Positions 1 through 9,700 are shown, numbered from the stretch's first letter. The stretch: 64,000 nt of DNA from Planctomycetota bacterium (GCA_035384565.1 DAOOIT010000001.1:124001-188000), one strand, 5' to 3'. Numbers and translations are program-made. The notes: a model not told the origin generated them from the letters alone.

Positions 1-1
1 G

Positions 2-559
2 GCCGAATACCCGCTCGACGGGCATCTCGACTACACGCTCGGCATCGTGTGGACCTCCAGCCGCTTCGCAGGCTACGGCTCGGGCAAGGAATCGCTCCTC
101 GACAACCGCGACTACTTCCCGCTCTACGTGAAACCCACCTACTGGCTGTTGCCAGAGAACACGCTCGGCCACGTGGAGCTCAAGCTGAAGGAGCCGGCCG
201 CCGTGGACCTCGTGCGCCTCTTGAACACCAGCAACGCGGGCCTCAACGACTTCGCCGCCCACACCTTCCGCGTTGAACTCTACAGCTCTGACCGCAAGCT
301 CCTCTCGTGGAAGGAGGACGCGTTCGGCAAGGTCTTCGACCGCCCGTTCCAGCACGCCTTCTTCGCCCCCAAGTGGTTCAGCCGCTACACGCCGACGTTC
401 GCGGGGATGCTGGAGCCGGGCGTCACCGTGCCCTTCGGCGATGGCTGGAAGGAAATCGCCTTCGGCGACGTGAAGGGCGTCAAGCTCGTCCGTGTCGTCC
501 TTACCAAGTTCTGGGGCATCGGCGGCGGGCTCAACGAGGTGCAGGTCTACGGCCGCTGA
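2..559 (+). CDS. C-terminal part of an unknown protein (5' end outside window)
   Basis: The frame is open from the first bases to the TGA at 557-559, so only the last 185 or so residues are present. The first visible GTG (47) lies inside the open frame and is unlikely to be the real start. The visible part is rich in aromatic residues and beta-strand-like segments and ends with a phrase of the type 'GGLNEVQVYGR', which resembles the last strand of F5/8 type C (discoidin-like) carbohydrate-binding modules. That similarity is by eye only. No catalytic motif is seen. The next gene has its own promoter, so co-transcription with it is not needed. A role in carbohydrate binding is a weak inference from fold resemblance and from the epimerase next door. 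Confidence 0.6.
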   Translation, partial: AEYPLDGHLDYTLGIVWTSSRFAGYGSGKESLLDNRDYFPLYVKPTYWLLPENTLGHVELKLKEPAAVDLVRLLNTSNAGLNDFAAHTFRVELYSSDRKLLSWKEDAFGKVFDRPFQHAFFAPKWFSRYTPTFAGMLEPGVTVPFGDGWKEIAFGDVKGVKLVRVVLTKFWGIGGGLNEVQVYGR

Positions 560-630
560 GGCTCCCCCACCCGGCTTCCAGGGGCCGCCTGAACTGCCAG
601 AGGGGCCGAGCCGCGGTCCTTCAGGCATCG

Positions 631-659
631 TTGCGAGTGCCGGGCGCTCTGGCTACAAT
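631..659 (+). promoter_or_regulatory. Vegetative promoter for the aldose epimerase gene
   Basis: TTGCGA (631-636), a 17-base spacer and TACAAT (654-659), ending 61 bases before the ATG at 721. Transcription would begin near 666. Confidence 0.6.
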
Positions 660-720
660 CTGACGGCCGGCAAGCGCGCGCCGCCCTTTGCGACAGTGGC
701 CTTGTTTCGGAGGAGCCAGC

Positions 721-1890
721 ATGAGAAGCAGAACCCGGGGCATCCTTCTCCTGGGCGTTGTGGCTGGCGGGGCGCTCCTCGCCTCGTGCGCGGACATGCT
801 CGAGCGCTACGAGCCTGAGGTCCTGCCCAGCGTCGGCAAGGCGCCCTACGGAGAGCTGCCCGACGGCAGTTCGGTGGACCTCTACACGCTGGCGAACGGC
901 ACGGGCATGCAGGTCAAGGTGCTCAACTATGGCGCCATCCTGGCCAGCGTGGAGGTGCCCGACCGGGAGGGCACGGTCGCCGATGTGACGCTCGGCTACG
1001 ACTCGCTGGAGGGCTGGATGAAGAACCCCGCGTACTTCGGCGCCACGGTCGGCCGCTACGCCAACCGCATCGCGCGCGGCACGTTCACCCTCGACGGCCA
1101 AACCTTCAAGCTGGCGACGAACAACGGCGAGAACCACATCCACGGCGGCCTCGTGGGCTTCCACAAGGTGCTCTGGAACGCCCAGCCGATGGTCACCTCC
1201 ACGTCGGCGGGCGTGCGCCTCACCTACGTCAGCCGCGACGGCGAGGAGGGCTATCCCGGCACCCTGAGCGTGACGGTGGTCTACACGCTCTCAACCCGCA
1301 ATGAGCTCAAGATCGAGTTCACCGCCACCACCGACAAGCCCACCGTGGTGAACCTCACGAACCACGCCTACTGGAACCTGGGCGGCCCGGGCTCGGGCGA
1401 CGTGCTTGGCCATCTCCTCACCCTGTTCGCCGACCAGTACACGCCCGTGGACAAGGGCCTGATCCCTACAGGGGAGCTCAAGCCCGTGCTGGATACGCCG
1501 ATGGACTTCACGGCCCCGACGCCGATCGGCAAGCGCATTGCCGAGGTCGAGGGCGGCTACGACCACAACTTCGTCCTGCGCAACCAGCCGCCGCGCGTGG
1601 GCATTGCGGCGCGCCTCTACGACCCCAGGAGCGGCCGCCTGATGGAGCTCCTCACCGACCAGCCGGGCCTTCAGCTCTACACCGGGAACTTCCTCGATGG
1701 CTCCATCGTCGGCAAGGGGGGCGTCGCCTACGGCAAGCATGCGGGCCTGTGCCTCGAGGCCCAGCGCTACCCCGACTCCCCCAATCGCCCGAATTTCCCT
1801 TCGCCCGTGCTCCGGCCCGGCGAGACCTACCGCCACACGCAGATCCTCCGGTTCTCCACCCGGCCATTGCCGCATTCGAACGCCCGTTGA
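721..1890 (+). CDS. galM: Aldose 1-epimerase, exported lipoprotein
   Basis: Interconverts alpha and beta anomers of aldoses such as galactose or glucose. The 389-residue product has the family landmarks: NRIARG (115-120), the His-containing NNGENHIHGG segment (134-143), the catalytic His in NHAYWNL (H215) and the general-base Glu in CLEAQRYPDSPN (E346). The N-terminus is a lipoprotein signal with a lipobox LASC (Cys23), so the enzyme should sit in the periplasm anchored to a membrane, unlike the cytosolic E. coli GalM. The ATG at 721 is chosen because GGAGGA lies 6-8 bases upstream and it starts a proper signal peptide; the upstream GTG at 688 would spoil it. The promoter is at 631-659. The stop overlaps the -35 box of the next gene. 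Confidence 0.9.
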   Translation: MRSRTRGILLLGVVAGGALLASCADMLERYEPEVLPSVGKAPYGELPDGSSVDLYTLANGTGMQVKVLNYGAILASVEVPDREGTVADVTLGYDSLEGWMKNPAYFGATVGRYANRIARGTFTLDGQTFKLATNNGENHIHGGLVGFHKVLWNAQPMVTSTSAGVRLTYVSRDGEEGYPGTLSVTVVYTLSTRNELKIEFTATTDKPTVVNLTNHAYWNLGGPGSGDVLGHLLTLFADQYTPVDKGLIPTGELKPVLDTPMDFTAPTPIGKRIAEVEGGYDHNFVLRNQPPRVGIAARLYDPRSGRLMELLTDQPGLQLYTGNFLDGSIVGKGGVAYGKHAGLCLEAQRYPDSPNRPNFPSPVLRPGETYRHTQILRFSTRPLPHSNAR

Positions 1891-1915
1891 AAAGTGCTCT
1901 TGGAACCGGTATGAT
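1887..1915 (+). promoter_or_regulatory. Strong vegetative promoter for the MgtE-N/CBS-Nramp operon
   Basis: TTGAAA (1887-1892), a 17-base spacer and TATGAT (1910-1915). The -35 box overlaps the epimerase stop codon. Transcription would start near 1922, so upstream in-frame starts (including the ATG at 1911, which lies within the -10 box) cannot be used from this promoter. This points to the ATG at 1956. Confidence 0.7.
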
Positions 1916-1955
1916 ACCTCGGTCCCCCGCTCAAGCAGCTCCGGGTAACGGTGCC

Positions 1956-3221
1956 ATGCCAGACGCGCGGCCCGCAGGCGGAACCTACTACTACCTGTCG
2001 AACCTCCTCGGCGCGAGAGTGTTCGTAGAGGGCGAGGGGCCGGCGCTGGGCCGGCTGCGCGACATCGGCTTTGCCGGCGGCGCGGCCTACCCGCCCGCCG
2101 TGAGCCTCGAGGTGGCCGTGCGCAAGAACGGGGTTCGGGTGTTGCCCTGGTCCGCCGTGGTGGAGTTCTCCGCCAAGGGCATCCGAACGCGGAGAACGGA
2201 CGAGCCGGCGCCGCCGGCGGACTTCTGGGTGCGGCGCGACGTGCTGGACGACCAGGTGGTGGACCTCTCGGGGGCCAAGGTGCGGCGGGTGAACGACGTG
2301 CAGTTCCTCTACGCGGAGGGGCAACTGGTGCCCGCCCACGTGGAGATTGGCGTCTACGGCCTCTTGCGCCGGCTCGGCGTGGCCCGGGCCGTGGCCGGGC
2401 TCCTCCGCTGGCTCTTCGACTACACGCTCAAGGAGCGTTTCATCACGTGGCGACACGTGCAGGTCGTGAGCCCGGGCGGCTCGCCCGGCGGCGTGCGCGT
2501 GACGGCCCTCGCCAGCCGCCTGGCCGACCTCCACCCCGCCGAGCTGGCCGATATTCTCGAGGAACTCGGCGCGAAGGAGCGGCAGGCGCTGCTGCGCACG
2601 CTTGACCCCGAGACGGCTGCCGGCGCCCTCGAGGAGGTGACCCCCGACGTCCAACGCACCATGCTGGCCCAGGAGGAGCCGGGCAAGGCAGCCGATATCC
2701 TCGAAGAGATGCCCGCGCAGGAGGCCGCGGACCTCCTGCGCGAGCTGCCCGACCCCGAAGCCCAACGGATCATCAGCCGAATGGACTTCGAGGCGGCGGA
2801 GGACGTGCGCGAACTCCTCGCTCACGAGGATGAGAGCGCGGGCAGCATGATGTCCACCTCGTGCATCGAGGCGGCGCCCGACGACATCGTCGCGGATGTC
2901 CTGGAGGCCATCCGCCGCCGTGCCGAAGAGATCGGCGTGTTCAACATCATCTACGTGCTCGACGAGGGCCGGCGCCTGGTGGGCGTGGTGAGCCTGCGCG
3001 AGCTGTTCGCCGCCTCGCCCGACGCCCGCATCGGCCGCCTGATGACCACGCATCTGATCAAGGTGGGGCCCGAGGCACGGCTGCGCGACCTCGCGCGCCT
3101 CTTCGCGAAGTACGGCCTGCGGGCCGTGCCGGTGGTGGACGAACGCGGGGGCTTCCTGGGGGCCGTGCGGCTCAAGGACGTGTTGAACGAGCTGGCGCCC
3201 CTGATACGGGAGGAGCGATGA
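1956..3221 (+). CDS. Soluble PRC-barrel / MgtE N-domain / CBS-pair protein, probable Mg2+ sensor for the adjacent transporter
   Basis: 421 residues with no membrane segment. Order by eye: two PRC-barrel-like segments (about 10-75 and 90-150), an MgtE intracellular N-domain of short helical repeats ('LHPAELADILEELG', 'EEPGKAADILEEM', about 180-285), and a CBS pair (about 290-410). In true MgtE channels this N-CBS unit is the cytosolic Mg2+ sensor and is followed by five membrane helices, which are absent here. Its stop overlaps the start of an Nramp-type transporter by four bases (ATGA), implying translational coupling and probably a complex. I infer that the protein senses Mg2+ or nucleotides and gates or regulates that transporter. 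The start is set by the promoter at 1887-1915. Confidence 0.8.
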   Translation: MPDARPAGGTYYYLSNLLGARVFVEGEGPALGRLRDIGFAGGAAYPPAVSLEVAVRKNGVRVLPWSAVVEFSAKGIRTRRTDEPAPPADFWVRRDVLDDQVVDLSGAKVRRVNDVQFLYAEGQLVPAHVEIGVYGLLRRLGVARAVAGLLRWLFDYTLKERFITWRHVQVVSPGGSPGGVRVTALASRLADLHPAELADILEELGAKERQALLRTLDPETAAGALEEVTPDVQRTMLAQEEPGKAADILEEMPAQEAADLLRELPDPEAQRIISRMDFEAAEDVRELLAHEDESAGSMMSTSCIEAAPDDIVADVLEAIRRRAEEIGVFNIIYVLDEGRRLVGVVSLRELFAASPDARIGRLMTTHLIKVGPEARLRDLARLFAKYGLRAVPVVDERGGFLGAVRLKDVLNELAPLIREER

Positions 3222-4465
3222 GCACCTGGCGGCGATGGCGCGTGCGTCTGGCCCTGTTCGCCATGGTGGTGGGGCCGGGCATCATCACGGCGAACGTGGA
3301 CAACGACGCCGGCGGCATCGCCACGTACTCGGTCGCGGGCGCGAAGTACGGCTACATGCTCCTGTGGGTTCTGATCCCCACCTGCATTCTTCTGGTGCTG
3401 GTCCAGGAGATGTGCAGCAGGATGGGCGTGGTGACCGGCAAGGGGCTCTCGGCTCTCATCCGCGAGCGGTTCGGCCTGAGGGCCTCTTTCTATCTCATGG
3501 TTGCCCTCGTGCTCACGAACCTGGGCAATGCGATTGCCGACTTCGCAGGCGTGGTGGCGGGAGCCGGCATCTTCGGCATCCCGGAGTTCATCTCCGCCCC
3601 GCTCAGCGCATTCATCCTCTGGCACGCGGTGGTCAAGGGAACGTACCGCTCTGTCGAGCGCTGGTTCTTCGTGGCCTGCCTGTTCTACGTGGCGTACATC
3701 ATCTCGGGGATTCTGGCCAAGCCGGACTGGGGGGCCGCCTTGCGCGGCACCTTCGTGCCGCGGATGACGTGGGACGCCGGTTGCCTCTACATGGTGGTGG
3801 GCATCATCGGCACCACGATCGCCCCCTGGATGCAGTTCTACCAGCAGGCCAGCGTCATCGAGAAAGGCATACCGCTCAAGCACTACCGATACGCGGTGGC
3901 CGACACCGTGATCGGCGGGGTCATCGTCACGATCGTCTGTTACTTCATCGTGCTGGCGTGCGGCGCGACGCTCCACCCCCGAGGAATCGAGGTGGAGACG
4001 GCCGACCAGGCGGCGGAGGCCCTCTACCCCATTGCCGGCAACTACTGCGCCACGCTCTTCGCGATCGGCCTCATCGCGGCCTCGCATTTCGGCGCCACGA
4101 TCCTGCCGATCTCCACCGCCACCAGCGTCTGCGAGGCCATGGGGTGGGAGACGGGCGTAGACAGGCGTTTCTCCGAGGCGCCTCATTACTACTCCATCTA
4201 CACCTTCACCATCGTGATCGGCGCCACCGTTGCCGCCGTGACCAGCACGGCCATGCTAGTCAAGATCATGCTGTTTTCCCAGGTCGTTAACGGCATCCTG
4301 CTCCCCGCGGTGGTCTTCTTCATGCTCCGCATCACCAGCGACAAGAGCATCATGGGCAACTACACGAATGGGCGGTTCTTCAACATTGTGGCCTGGCTGG
4401 GCACCGGCCTGGTCGCTGCCATGAGCCTCACGATGGTGGTTCTCACCTTCCTGCACGGCGGCTAG
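3218..4465 (+). CDS. Nramp-family transporter with substituted metal site (NRMT-like)
   Basis: 415 residues, about eleven hydrophobic helices, inner membrane. The first-helix signature 'GPGII...' aligns with Nramp proteins, but the canonical DPGN reads DAGG (Asp kept, Asn to Gly). In helix 6 the canonical MPH reads APW, so the metal-binding Met is Ala and the His is Trp. Loss of that Met is the feature described for Nramp-related magnesium transporters, whereas Mn2+/Fe2+ MntH proteins keep it. Together with the MgtE-type sensor gene immediately upstream (ATGA overlap; GGAGGAG ribosome site at 3210-3216), this supports Mg2+ as the substrate. Direction and coupling cannot be read from sequence. 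An 18-base palindrome at its stop codon may end the transcript. Confidence 0.8.
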   Translation: MSTWRRWRVRLALFAMVVGPGIITANVDNDAGGIATYSVAGAKYGYMLLWVLIPTCILLVLVQEMCSRMGVVTGKGLSALIRERFGLRASFYLMVALVLTNLGNAIADFAGVVAGAGIFGIPEFISAPLSAFILWHAVVKGTYRSVERWFFVACLFYVAYIISGILAKPDWGAALRGTFVPRMTWDAGCLYMVVGIIGTTIAPWMQFYQQASVIEKGIPLKHYRYAVADTVIGGVIVTIVCYFIVLACGATLHPRGIEVETADQAAEALYPIAGNYCATLFAIGLIAASHFGATILPISTATSVCEAMGWETGVDRRFSEAPHYYSIYTFTIVIGATVAAVTSTAMLVKIMLFSQVVNGILLPAVVFFMLRITSDKSIMGNYTNGRFFNIVAWLGTGLVAAMSLTMVVLTFLHGG

Positions 4466-4479
4466 GAGCCTGCTCCTAG
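4462..4479. repeat. Perfect 18-base palindrome at the transporter stop codon
   Basis: CTAGGAGC-CT-GCTCCTAG. It includes the TAG stop and lies 7 bases before the -35 box of the next promoter. No T-run follows, so it is not a classical terminator. It could stabilise the mRNA end or be an operator. Its first bases (CTAGGAGCCTG) recur at 39831-39841, at the start of the large inverted repeat there. Confidence 0.5.
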
Positions 4480-4486
4480 GAGGCGG

Positions 4487-4515
4487 TTGACCCGAGCCGG
4501 CCTCCGTAGTACTAT
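4487..4515 (+). promoter_or_regulatory. Vegetative promoter for the DUF3568 gene
   Basis: TTGACC (4487-4492), a 17-base spacer and TACTAT (4510-4515). The predicted transcript starts near 4522, 44 bases before the ATG at 4566. Confidence 0.65.
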
Positions 4516-4565
4516 GAGAGCTGGGGAGCCCGCGATTCCCCCGAGCCGTTGAAAGGAGACGGAAG

Positions 4566-4961
4566 ATGAATGCCAAGCGTTCGCTAGTGATGTTGGGTGT
4601 AGCGCTCACTGCGCTCGTCAGTTCGGGCTGCGCGCTGCTGCTCGTGGGCGCCGGCGCTGCCGCGGGCGCGGGCACCGTGGCCTATCTCCAGGGGGAACTC
4701 AAGACCAATCAGGACGCCCCGCTCGACAAGGTGCTGAAGGCCACCGACGCCACGCTCAAGGAGATGAAGCTCACGGTCCTCGAGCGCACGGAAGGGGTCG
4801 AGCGCGCGAAGCTCACGGCCCGTGTGGAGGCCGACAAGCGGGTGGAGATCACGCTCACGAAGCTTACGCCGAAGGCGACGGCCATCTCCATCCGCGTAGG
4901 CGTGTTCGGCGACGAGGCCCTCTCGCGCCAGATTCTCGAGAAGATCCTCAAGCGCCTCTGA
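4566..4961 (+). CDS. DUF3568-family small lipoprotein
   Basis: 131 residues. The N-terminus is a lipoprotein signal peptide ending at a GC junction (Cys22, '...VSSGC'), followed by an Ala/Gly-rich hydrophobic stretch 'LLVGAGAAAGAGTVAYLQGEL' that is typical of DUF3568. The rest alternates charged helix and strands and ends in a basic helix. DUF3568 proteins are small envelope lipoproteins of unknown function in many Gram-negative bacteria. GAAAGGAGA lies a few bases before the ATG, and it has its own promoter. It is convergent with the next gene, with only 9 bases between the stops. Confidence 0.8.
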   Translation: MNAKRSLVMLGVALTALVSSGCALLLVGAGAAAGAGTVAYLQGELKTNQDAPLDKVLKATDATLKEMKLTVLERTEGVERAKLTARVEADKRVEITLTKLTPKATAISIRVGVFGDEALSRQILEKILKRL

Positions 4962-4970
4962 GCGGCCTCG

Positions 4971-6599
4971 CTACTTCCCCGGCGGCGTCTGCCGCACGCG
5001 GTAGAGCACCTTCGCCCGGTGCGCCAGGTACTCCACGGAGCCGTCCGGACGCCACGCGGGGCCGTTGGGGATGATGCCGTCGTAGGCGGGGCCGGCCTGG
5101 CCGTCCAGCACGATGAACGACTGGCTGGCCTTGGCATCTCCCCGTTTGGCGCGGCAGGCGACGTGTCGCCCGTCGGGGCTGAAGGCCGGCGGCGCGATGT
5201 CGTCGAACTCGGGTCCCGTCTGTCCATCCACGACCACGAATTTCCTTGTGGCTCTGCCGGCGACGTAAAGAAGGCGCGAGCCGTCCGGGCTGAAGGCCAC
5301 GGTGCCCTCGCCGATGCCGCCGAACTCGGGGCCGGGCTGGCCGTCGGCCACCACGAGCCAGGCGTCGCCCTTGCGCGCGCCGTAGGCCAGCCGCTTGCCG
5401 TCGGGGCTGAAGACGGGCGTGCGCGACTTGAGGCCGTCCCACGGCGGGCCGGGCTGGCCGTCCACCACCATCAGCCACTTCTCGCCGCGGCGCGCGCCGT
5501 AGGCCACCCGCCTGCTGTCGGGGCTGAAGACGGGTGTGCGGTCCATGATGGCATCGAAGTCCGGCCCCGCCTTGCCATCGAGGATCACGGCCCACTTCTG
5601 CCCCTTCTTCGCGCTGTAGGCCACGCGCGTGCTGTCGGGGCTGAAGACCGGGTCGCCGCGGCCCAGGGCATCGAAGGGGGGGCCGGGCTGGCCGTCGAGG
5701 AACAGGTGGTGTTTCTCTCCCACGCGCCCGCCCCAGGCCAGGCGCGCGCTGTCGGGGCTGAAGGTCGGGCTGCCCTCGGCGAGGGCGTCCATCTCCGGCC
5801 CGGCCCGGCCGTCCAGAAACACCACGTGCTTCTTGCCGAGTTGCGCAGCGTACGCTAGGTGCTTGCCATCAGGGCTGAAGAGCGGGCTGCCGGGGAGAAT
5901 GGCGTCCACCGGGGGCCCCGCCTGACCGTCCACGACGACGACCCACTTGGCGCCCGACTGCGCGCCGTAGGCCAGACGCGTGCCGTCGGGGCTGAAAAAG
6001 GGCGCGCCGGCCTGGATCGCGTCGAACTCGGGGCCGGCCTGCCCGCCCACGATCACGGACCACTTGTCGCCCCTCTTGGCGGCGTAGGCGACGCGCGTGC
6101 CGTCGGGGCTGAAGACGGGGTTGTCGGCCAGGATGGCGTCGAACTCCGGGCCGGGCTGGCCATCGAGCACGACGGTCCACTTCCCGCCCCTGTGGCCCGC
6201 ATAGGCCACGTGGGCGCCATTGGGGCTGAAGAAGGGGTGACGCTCGAGGATGCCGTCGAACTCGGGGCCGGCCTGGCCGTCAATCACGGCAAGCTGTTTC
6301 TTGCCCTTGGCGGCGATGTAGCCGAGGCGCTTGCCGTCGGGGCTGAAGCGCAACGTGCCCGGGGCGATGGCGTCGTAGGCGGGGCCGGGCTGGCCGTCGA
6401 GCACGACGATCACCTTGCCCTCGACGGCGGCGGCGTAGGCCAGGCGCTGCCCGTCGCGCGTTGTGCGCCAGAGCAGGATGTTGTCGTGAAGCGGCCCGAG
6501 CTTCTGCTCCTCCACCTTCGCAACGGGCGGGGCCTCGCCGCCACGCGCCACACCCAGGAGCATTACGCAGGACATGACACACAGGACGGTTATGCGCAA
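4971..6599 (-). CDS. Exported beta-propeller-like protein with twelve near-identical repeats
   Basis: 542 residues from a TTG start at 6599. This start is preferred because AGGAGG lies 7 bases upstream (6612-6607) and it begins a clean signal peptide (MRITVLCVMSCVMLLGVARG). An ATG at 6632 in the same frame has no such site. After the signal come twelve copies of a unit of about 40 residues with the pattern (V/L)DGQ(P/A)GPxFDxI...FSPDGxRxAY...GxKW, that is, WD40/PD40-like blades. Each blade carries the FSPDG turn typical of TolB-like propellers plus an unusual 'DGQxGP' turn. No enzyme motif is present. Probably a periplasmic or surface scaffold or ligand-binding protein; the function is unknown. 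Confidence 0.85.
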   Translation of the reverse strand: MRITVLCVMSCVMLLGVARGGEAPPVAKVEEQKLGPLHDNILLWRTTRDGQRLAYAAAVEGKVIVVLDGQPGPAYDAIAPGTLRFSPDGKRLGYIAAKGKKQLAVIDGQAGPEFDGILERHPFFSPNGAHVAYAGHRGGKWTVVLDGQPGPEFDAILADNPVFSPDGTRVAYAAKRGDKWSVIVGGQAGPEFDAIQAGAPFFSPDGTRLAYGAQSGAKWVVVVDGQAGPPVDAILPGSPLFSPDGKHLAYAAQLGKKHVVFLDGRAGPEMDALAEGSPTFSPDSARLAWGGRVGEKHHLFLDGQPGPPFDALGRGDPVFSPDSTRVAYSAKKGQKWAVILDGKAGPDFDAIMDRTPVFSPDSRRVAYGARRGEKWLMVVDGQPGPPWDGLKSRTPVFSPDGKRLAYGARKGDAWLVVADGQPGPEFGGIGEGTVAFSPDGSRLLYVAGRATRKFVVVDGQTGPEFDDIAPPAFSPDGRHVACRAKRGDAKASQSFIVLDGQAGPAYDGIIPNGPAWRPDGSVEYLAHRAKVLYRVRQTPPGK

Positions 6600-6668
6600 A
6601 CGCTTGCCTCCTAGTGACCACTGCACCAGCAAGGCGACACGCCTGCTTGTGCACGAGGCCGTTCTAGC

Positions 6669-6685
6669 AGCCCACGAAGTGGGCT
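6669..6685. repeat. Short hairpin between two leftward genes
   Basis: AGCCCAC-GAA-GTGGGCT, seven perfect pairs. It sits between the giant gene (stop 6741) and the propeller gene start (6599), so it could end the upstream transcript. It has no T-run. Confidence 0.35.
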
Positions 6686-6740
6686 ACGGCTCAAACGCCC
6701 CCATTCCGGGGCTAAGACGACTGCGCTCCTCCTCCCATGG

Positions 6741-9700
6741 TCAGGGCTTTGTGGGGACGCCTGCTCCCCGCTGTAGCCGTACGGGCGCCTCGGTCATCGC
6801 CTCGGCATTATCGTAAATCGCTGTCAGATTGTCCAGTTGCACGCTGCGGTCGGCCACGGGCACCAGGTCGTTGACGTAGATGTTGTGCGTGCGCATCTCG
6901 AGGATGATGCGGGTGAGCTTCACCGGCAGGTCTACGATACCCTCGGCCGAGTGGTTCCACCAGACGGTGTCCTTCTCGCGGTAGTTGTCGCCGGGCAGGT
7001 TGTTGGGCAGGGGGAACTCGAGCCAGCGCCAGCCATCGAAGTTGAAGTAGGACCACGAATGGATGTCGTCGCAGTTCCACTCGTTCTTGGTGCCGATGCT
7101 CTGCCACACTTCGCCCTTAGCGTCCTCGATCTCGTAGATGATGCGGCCCCAGTTGGAGTGGCCGTTGGCCCAGACGCCGAGCGCCCGTGCCTTGCCAGGG
7201 ATGGCGAGGGGCTTGGGCGGCGTGAAGACGCCGTACCAGGCGGCGAGGGGGCGCTCCTTGTCAGGGTCGGCCAGCGTGATCTGCCAGACGTTCGACTTCC
7301 GTTGCTCGGATGCCACGCCTTCGGATTTCATGGGCCCGGGGAAGCGGGGCAGGTCCCAGTGGTTCTTGGCATAGCGGTCGTAGGGCGCGGGGTCGTAGTT
7401 CCAGGGCTTGTCGAACTTGTCGAGTACGAGGCTGTGTCCGGCAGGCTGCTCGGCGTGCTGGGGCCGCCAGAGATCGATCTTCGTGATGGGCTGGTCGGTC
7501 GTGACCCAGACGGGTGTGGGCGTTAGCTCCACCCCCAGCGCGAGTGTGATCCAGGGCTCCGCGGGCCTCTGCTCATTGCCGCTCTCGTCCGTGAACACCA
7601 CGGTCTTCGCCTTGGGGGCGTGGAGCATGGCAGGGCGACTCCCTCGAATCGTCCAGAGGCAGTAGATGAACTGCGTCCCGCTCTTGAAGCGGACGCAGTA
7701 GGCGGACTGGGAGCCGGTGGGCACGTAGCCGTCGAAGCTCGCCTGGTCGAGGAGGCGGGTCATCGTGGCATAGGCGGGGAAGGCGGGCTTGGGGTTGAAC
7801 TCAGGCCGCGGCCCCGTGATGCCGATGCAGCCATAGTGGTTGCTGCCCCAGTAGTCCGCGCAGTCGTGGAGCGTGAAACACCACATGAACTTCGCCGTGC
7901 CCAGGGCGAGCGACAGGACGGAGGTGCGGACGTAGTGGTCGGCCGCCGTCCGCGGGCCGAGGGCGAGGGGATGGCTCGATGCGAAGTAGCTCTCGGTGTG
8001 GATGATGGGGATACCTTCGTAGCCGCAGCGTTTCATCTCCTCGCGGAGCATCCACAGGCGGTTCGGGGCGACCGAGCGAATGGGCATCTCGGGCATGCGC
8101 TCGAACTGCGGGGTGTCCAGGCCGATGGCGTCCATCAGCTCCTTCGGGAACTTCTCCCACATGAAGGGCACGCTGAAGATGGGCTCGCACCAGCCGAAGG
8201 ATATCTTGGCCTTGGGCGCGTGCTTGCGGATGCCTTCGCAGGCAGCCTTGCCCGTGACGATGAAGGCGCGGAGGCGCGCCCTCTCCTCGGCGGTCAACTG
8301 CTGTTCGCCCTCGCCCACGAAGCGCGAGAGGATGCCGTAGGTCAGCGTCTCCGAGATGGCCTGCTCGGTGAAGACGCAGAAGTAAGGGATGTCGGGCGAC
8401 TCCTTGAGCATCTCGGCAACCTTGAGGCCGATCTCGTCGCCGAACTTCTCGTACTCCTTCGGGTCGTGGGGGTCCTGGAAAGCCCACTTGGCGGGGCCGC
8501 CGAGGACGTGGGCGGGGTTGGGGATCATGCCCCACTGGCGGCGAGTCTGGATGTCCTTGGCCGCGGCGATGCGGGTGCCGGCGGCGCGGAGGAGGTAGAG
8601 GTCCTCCGCCTCGTTGGGGTTGGTCAGGTGGCCGCCGCGCCACCACCAGAGGCCCCAGCGGCTGCTGGACGCATCGGCCTTCCGTGTGTCGGGCGGGAGC
8701 TGGACGAATGTGCCCTCCTGCGCAAACGTCTCGCCGCCGACCTCGGCCTCGGTCTTCACGCGGTGCAGGCCGACCACCTGCGGCGCGAGGGGGAAGTCGA
8801 GTTGTCCGCTCAGGCCCGGCCCCAGCCGGCTCTCGCCCTCAAGGATCGCCTGCTTGCCATAGGGGTCGGTGATGGTGAGGCGGATGGCGGCGCGCATCTC
8901 GCGGCTGCGGAGATTCGCCAACTTCACCTGCCAGACGGGCGTTTCGGGGCTGACGAAGGCGTTGCCCGTGCGGTTGCTGGACGCGATGAGGCGGACAGGC
9001 GCCTCCTCCAGCGTCATGGCGAAGATGCGCACGCCGCTCGGCAGGCCGCCCTGGAACCGGTCGTAGACCGCAGGGTCGGGGAACATCCGCCAGTCGTGGA
9101 CCTGCTTTGTCAGCTCAAGGGAGAGCGTGTGCTCCTCGCGGAAACGCGAGGCGATGGTCACGCTGTCCAGCTCGATGGGCACGAGCCACAGACTGCCGCT
9201 CTCCCCATTGGCCCGCGTCACAGGCAGGCGCTGCGTCCCCCTGGGCGCATTGTGGGCCGGGCCTCCGCGCCCCGCGAATGTCGGCACCTCGGCGGCCGCA
9301 TCCACGGCGAAGCCTGCCCGTGGACGATAGAAGCGGGCGGTGACGACCGGCACCTTGTTCGGCTCGCCATCGGAGGCCGCGACGAGCCACAGCCGCCGCC
9401 AGGGGCGGTTGGGCACGCTGAAGCGAATCCGCGCGGGGTCAATCAGCCACGGTTCAGGCCAGGTCGTGAGTGCATCTATGTAGTCGGCGTGGTTCCTGAA
9501 GCGGAACAGACTGGCGCCGACGTCCACGTGGTCGAGGCCGCCCCTCTCCCACCAGGCGAACTGGAAGGGCACTCCGCGCACGGCCACGGTGCCAAAGCCC
9601 GGCGGCATGGACGCACGGTCGAGCATCCTTGCGGGGCCGGCCATGGCCTCAGCGTTGCACGCCTCCTGGATGCGCACCGGGCAGAAGCCCTCCGGGTTCG

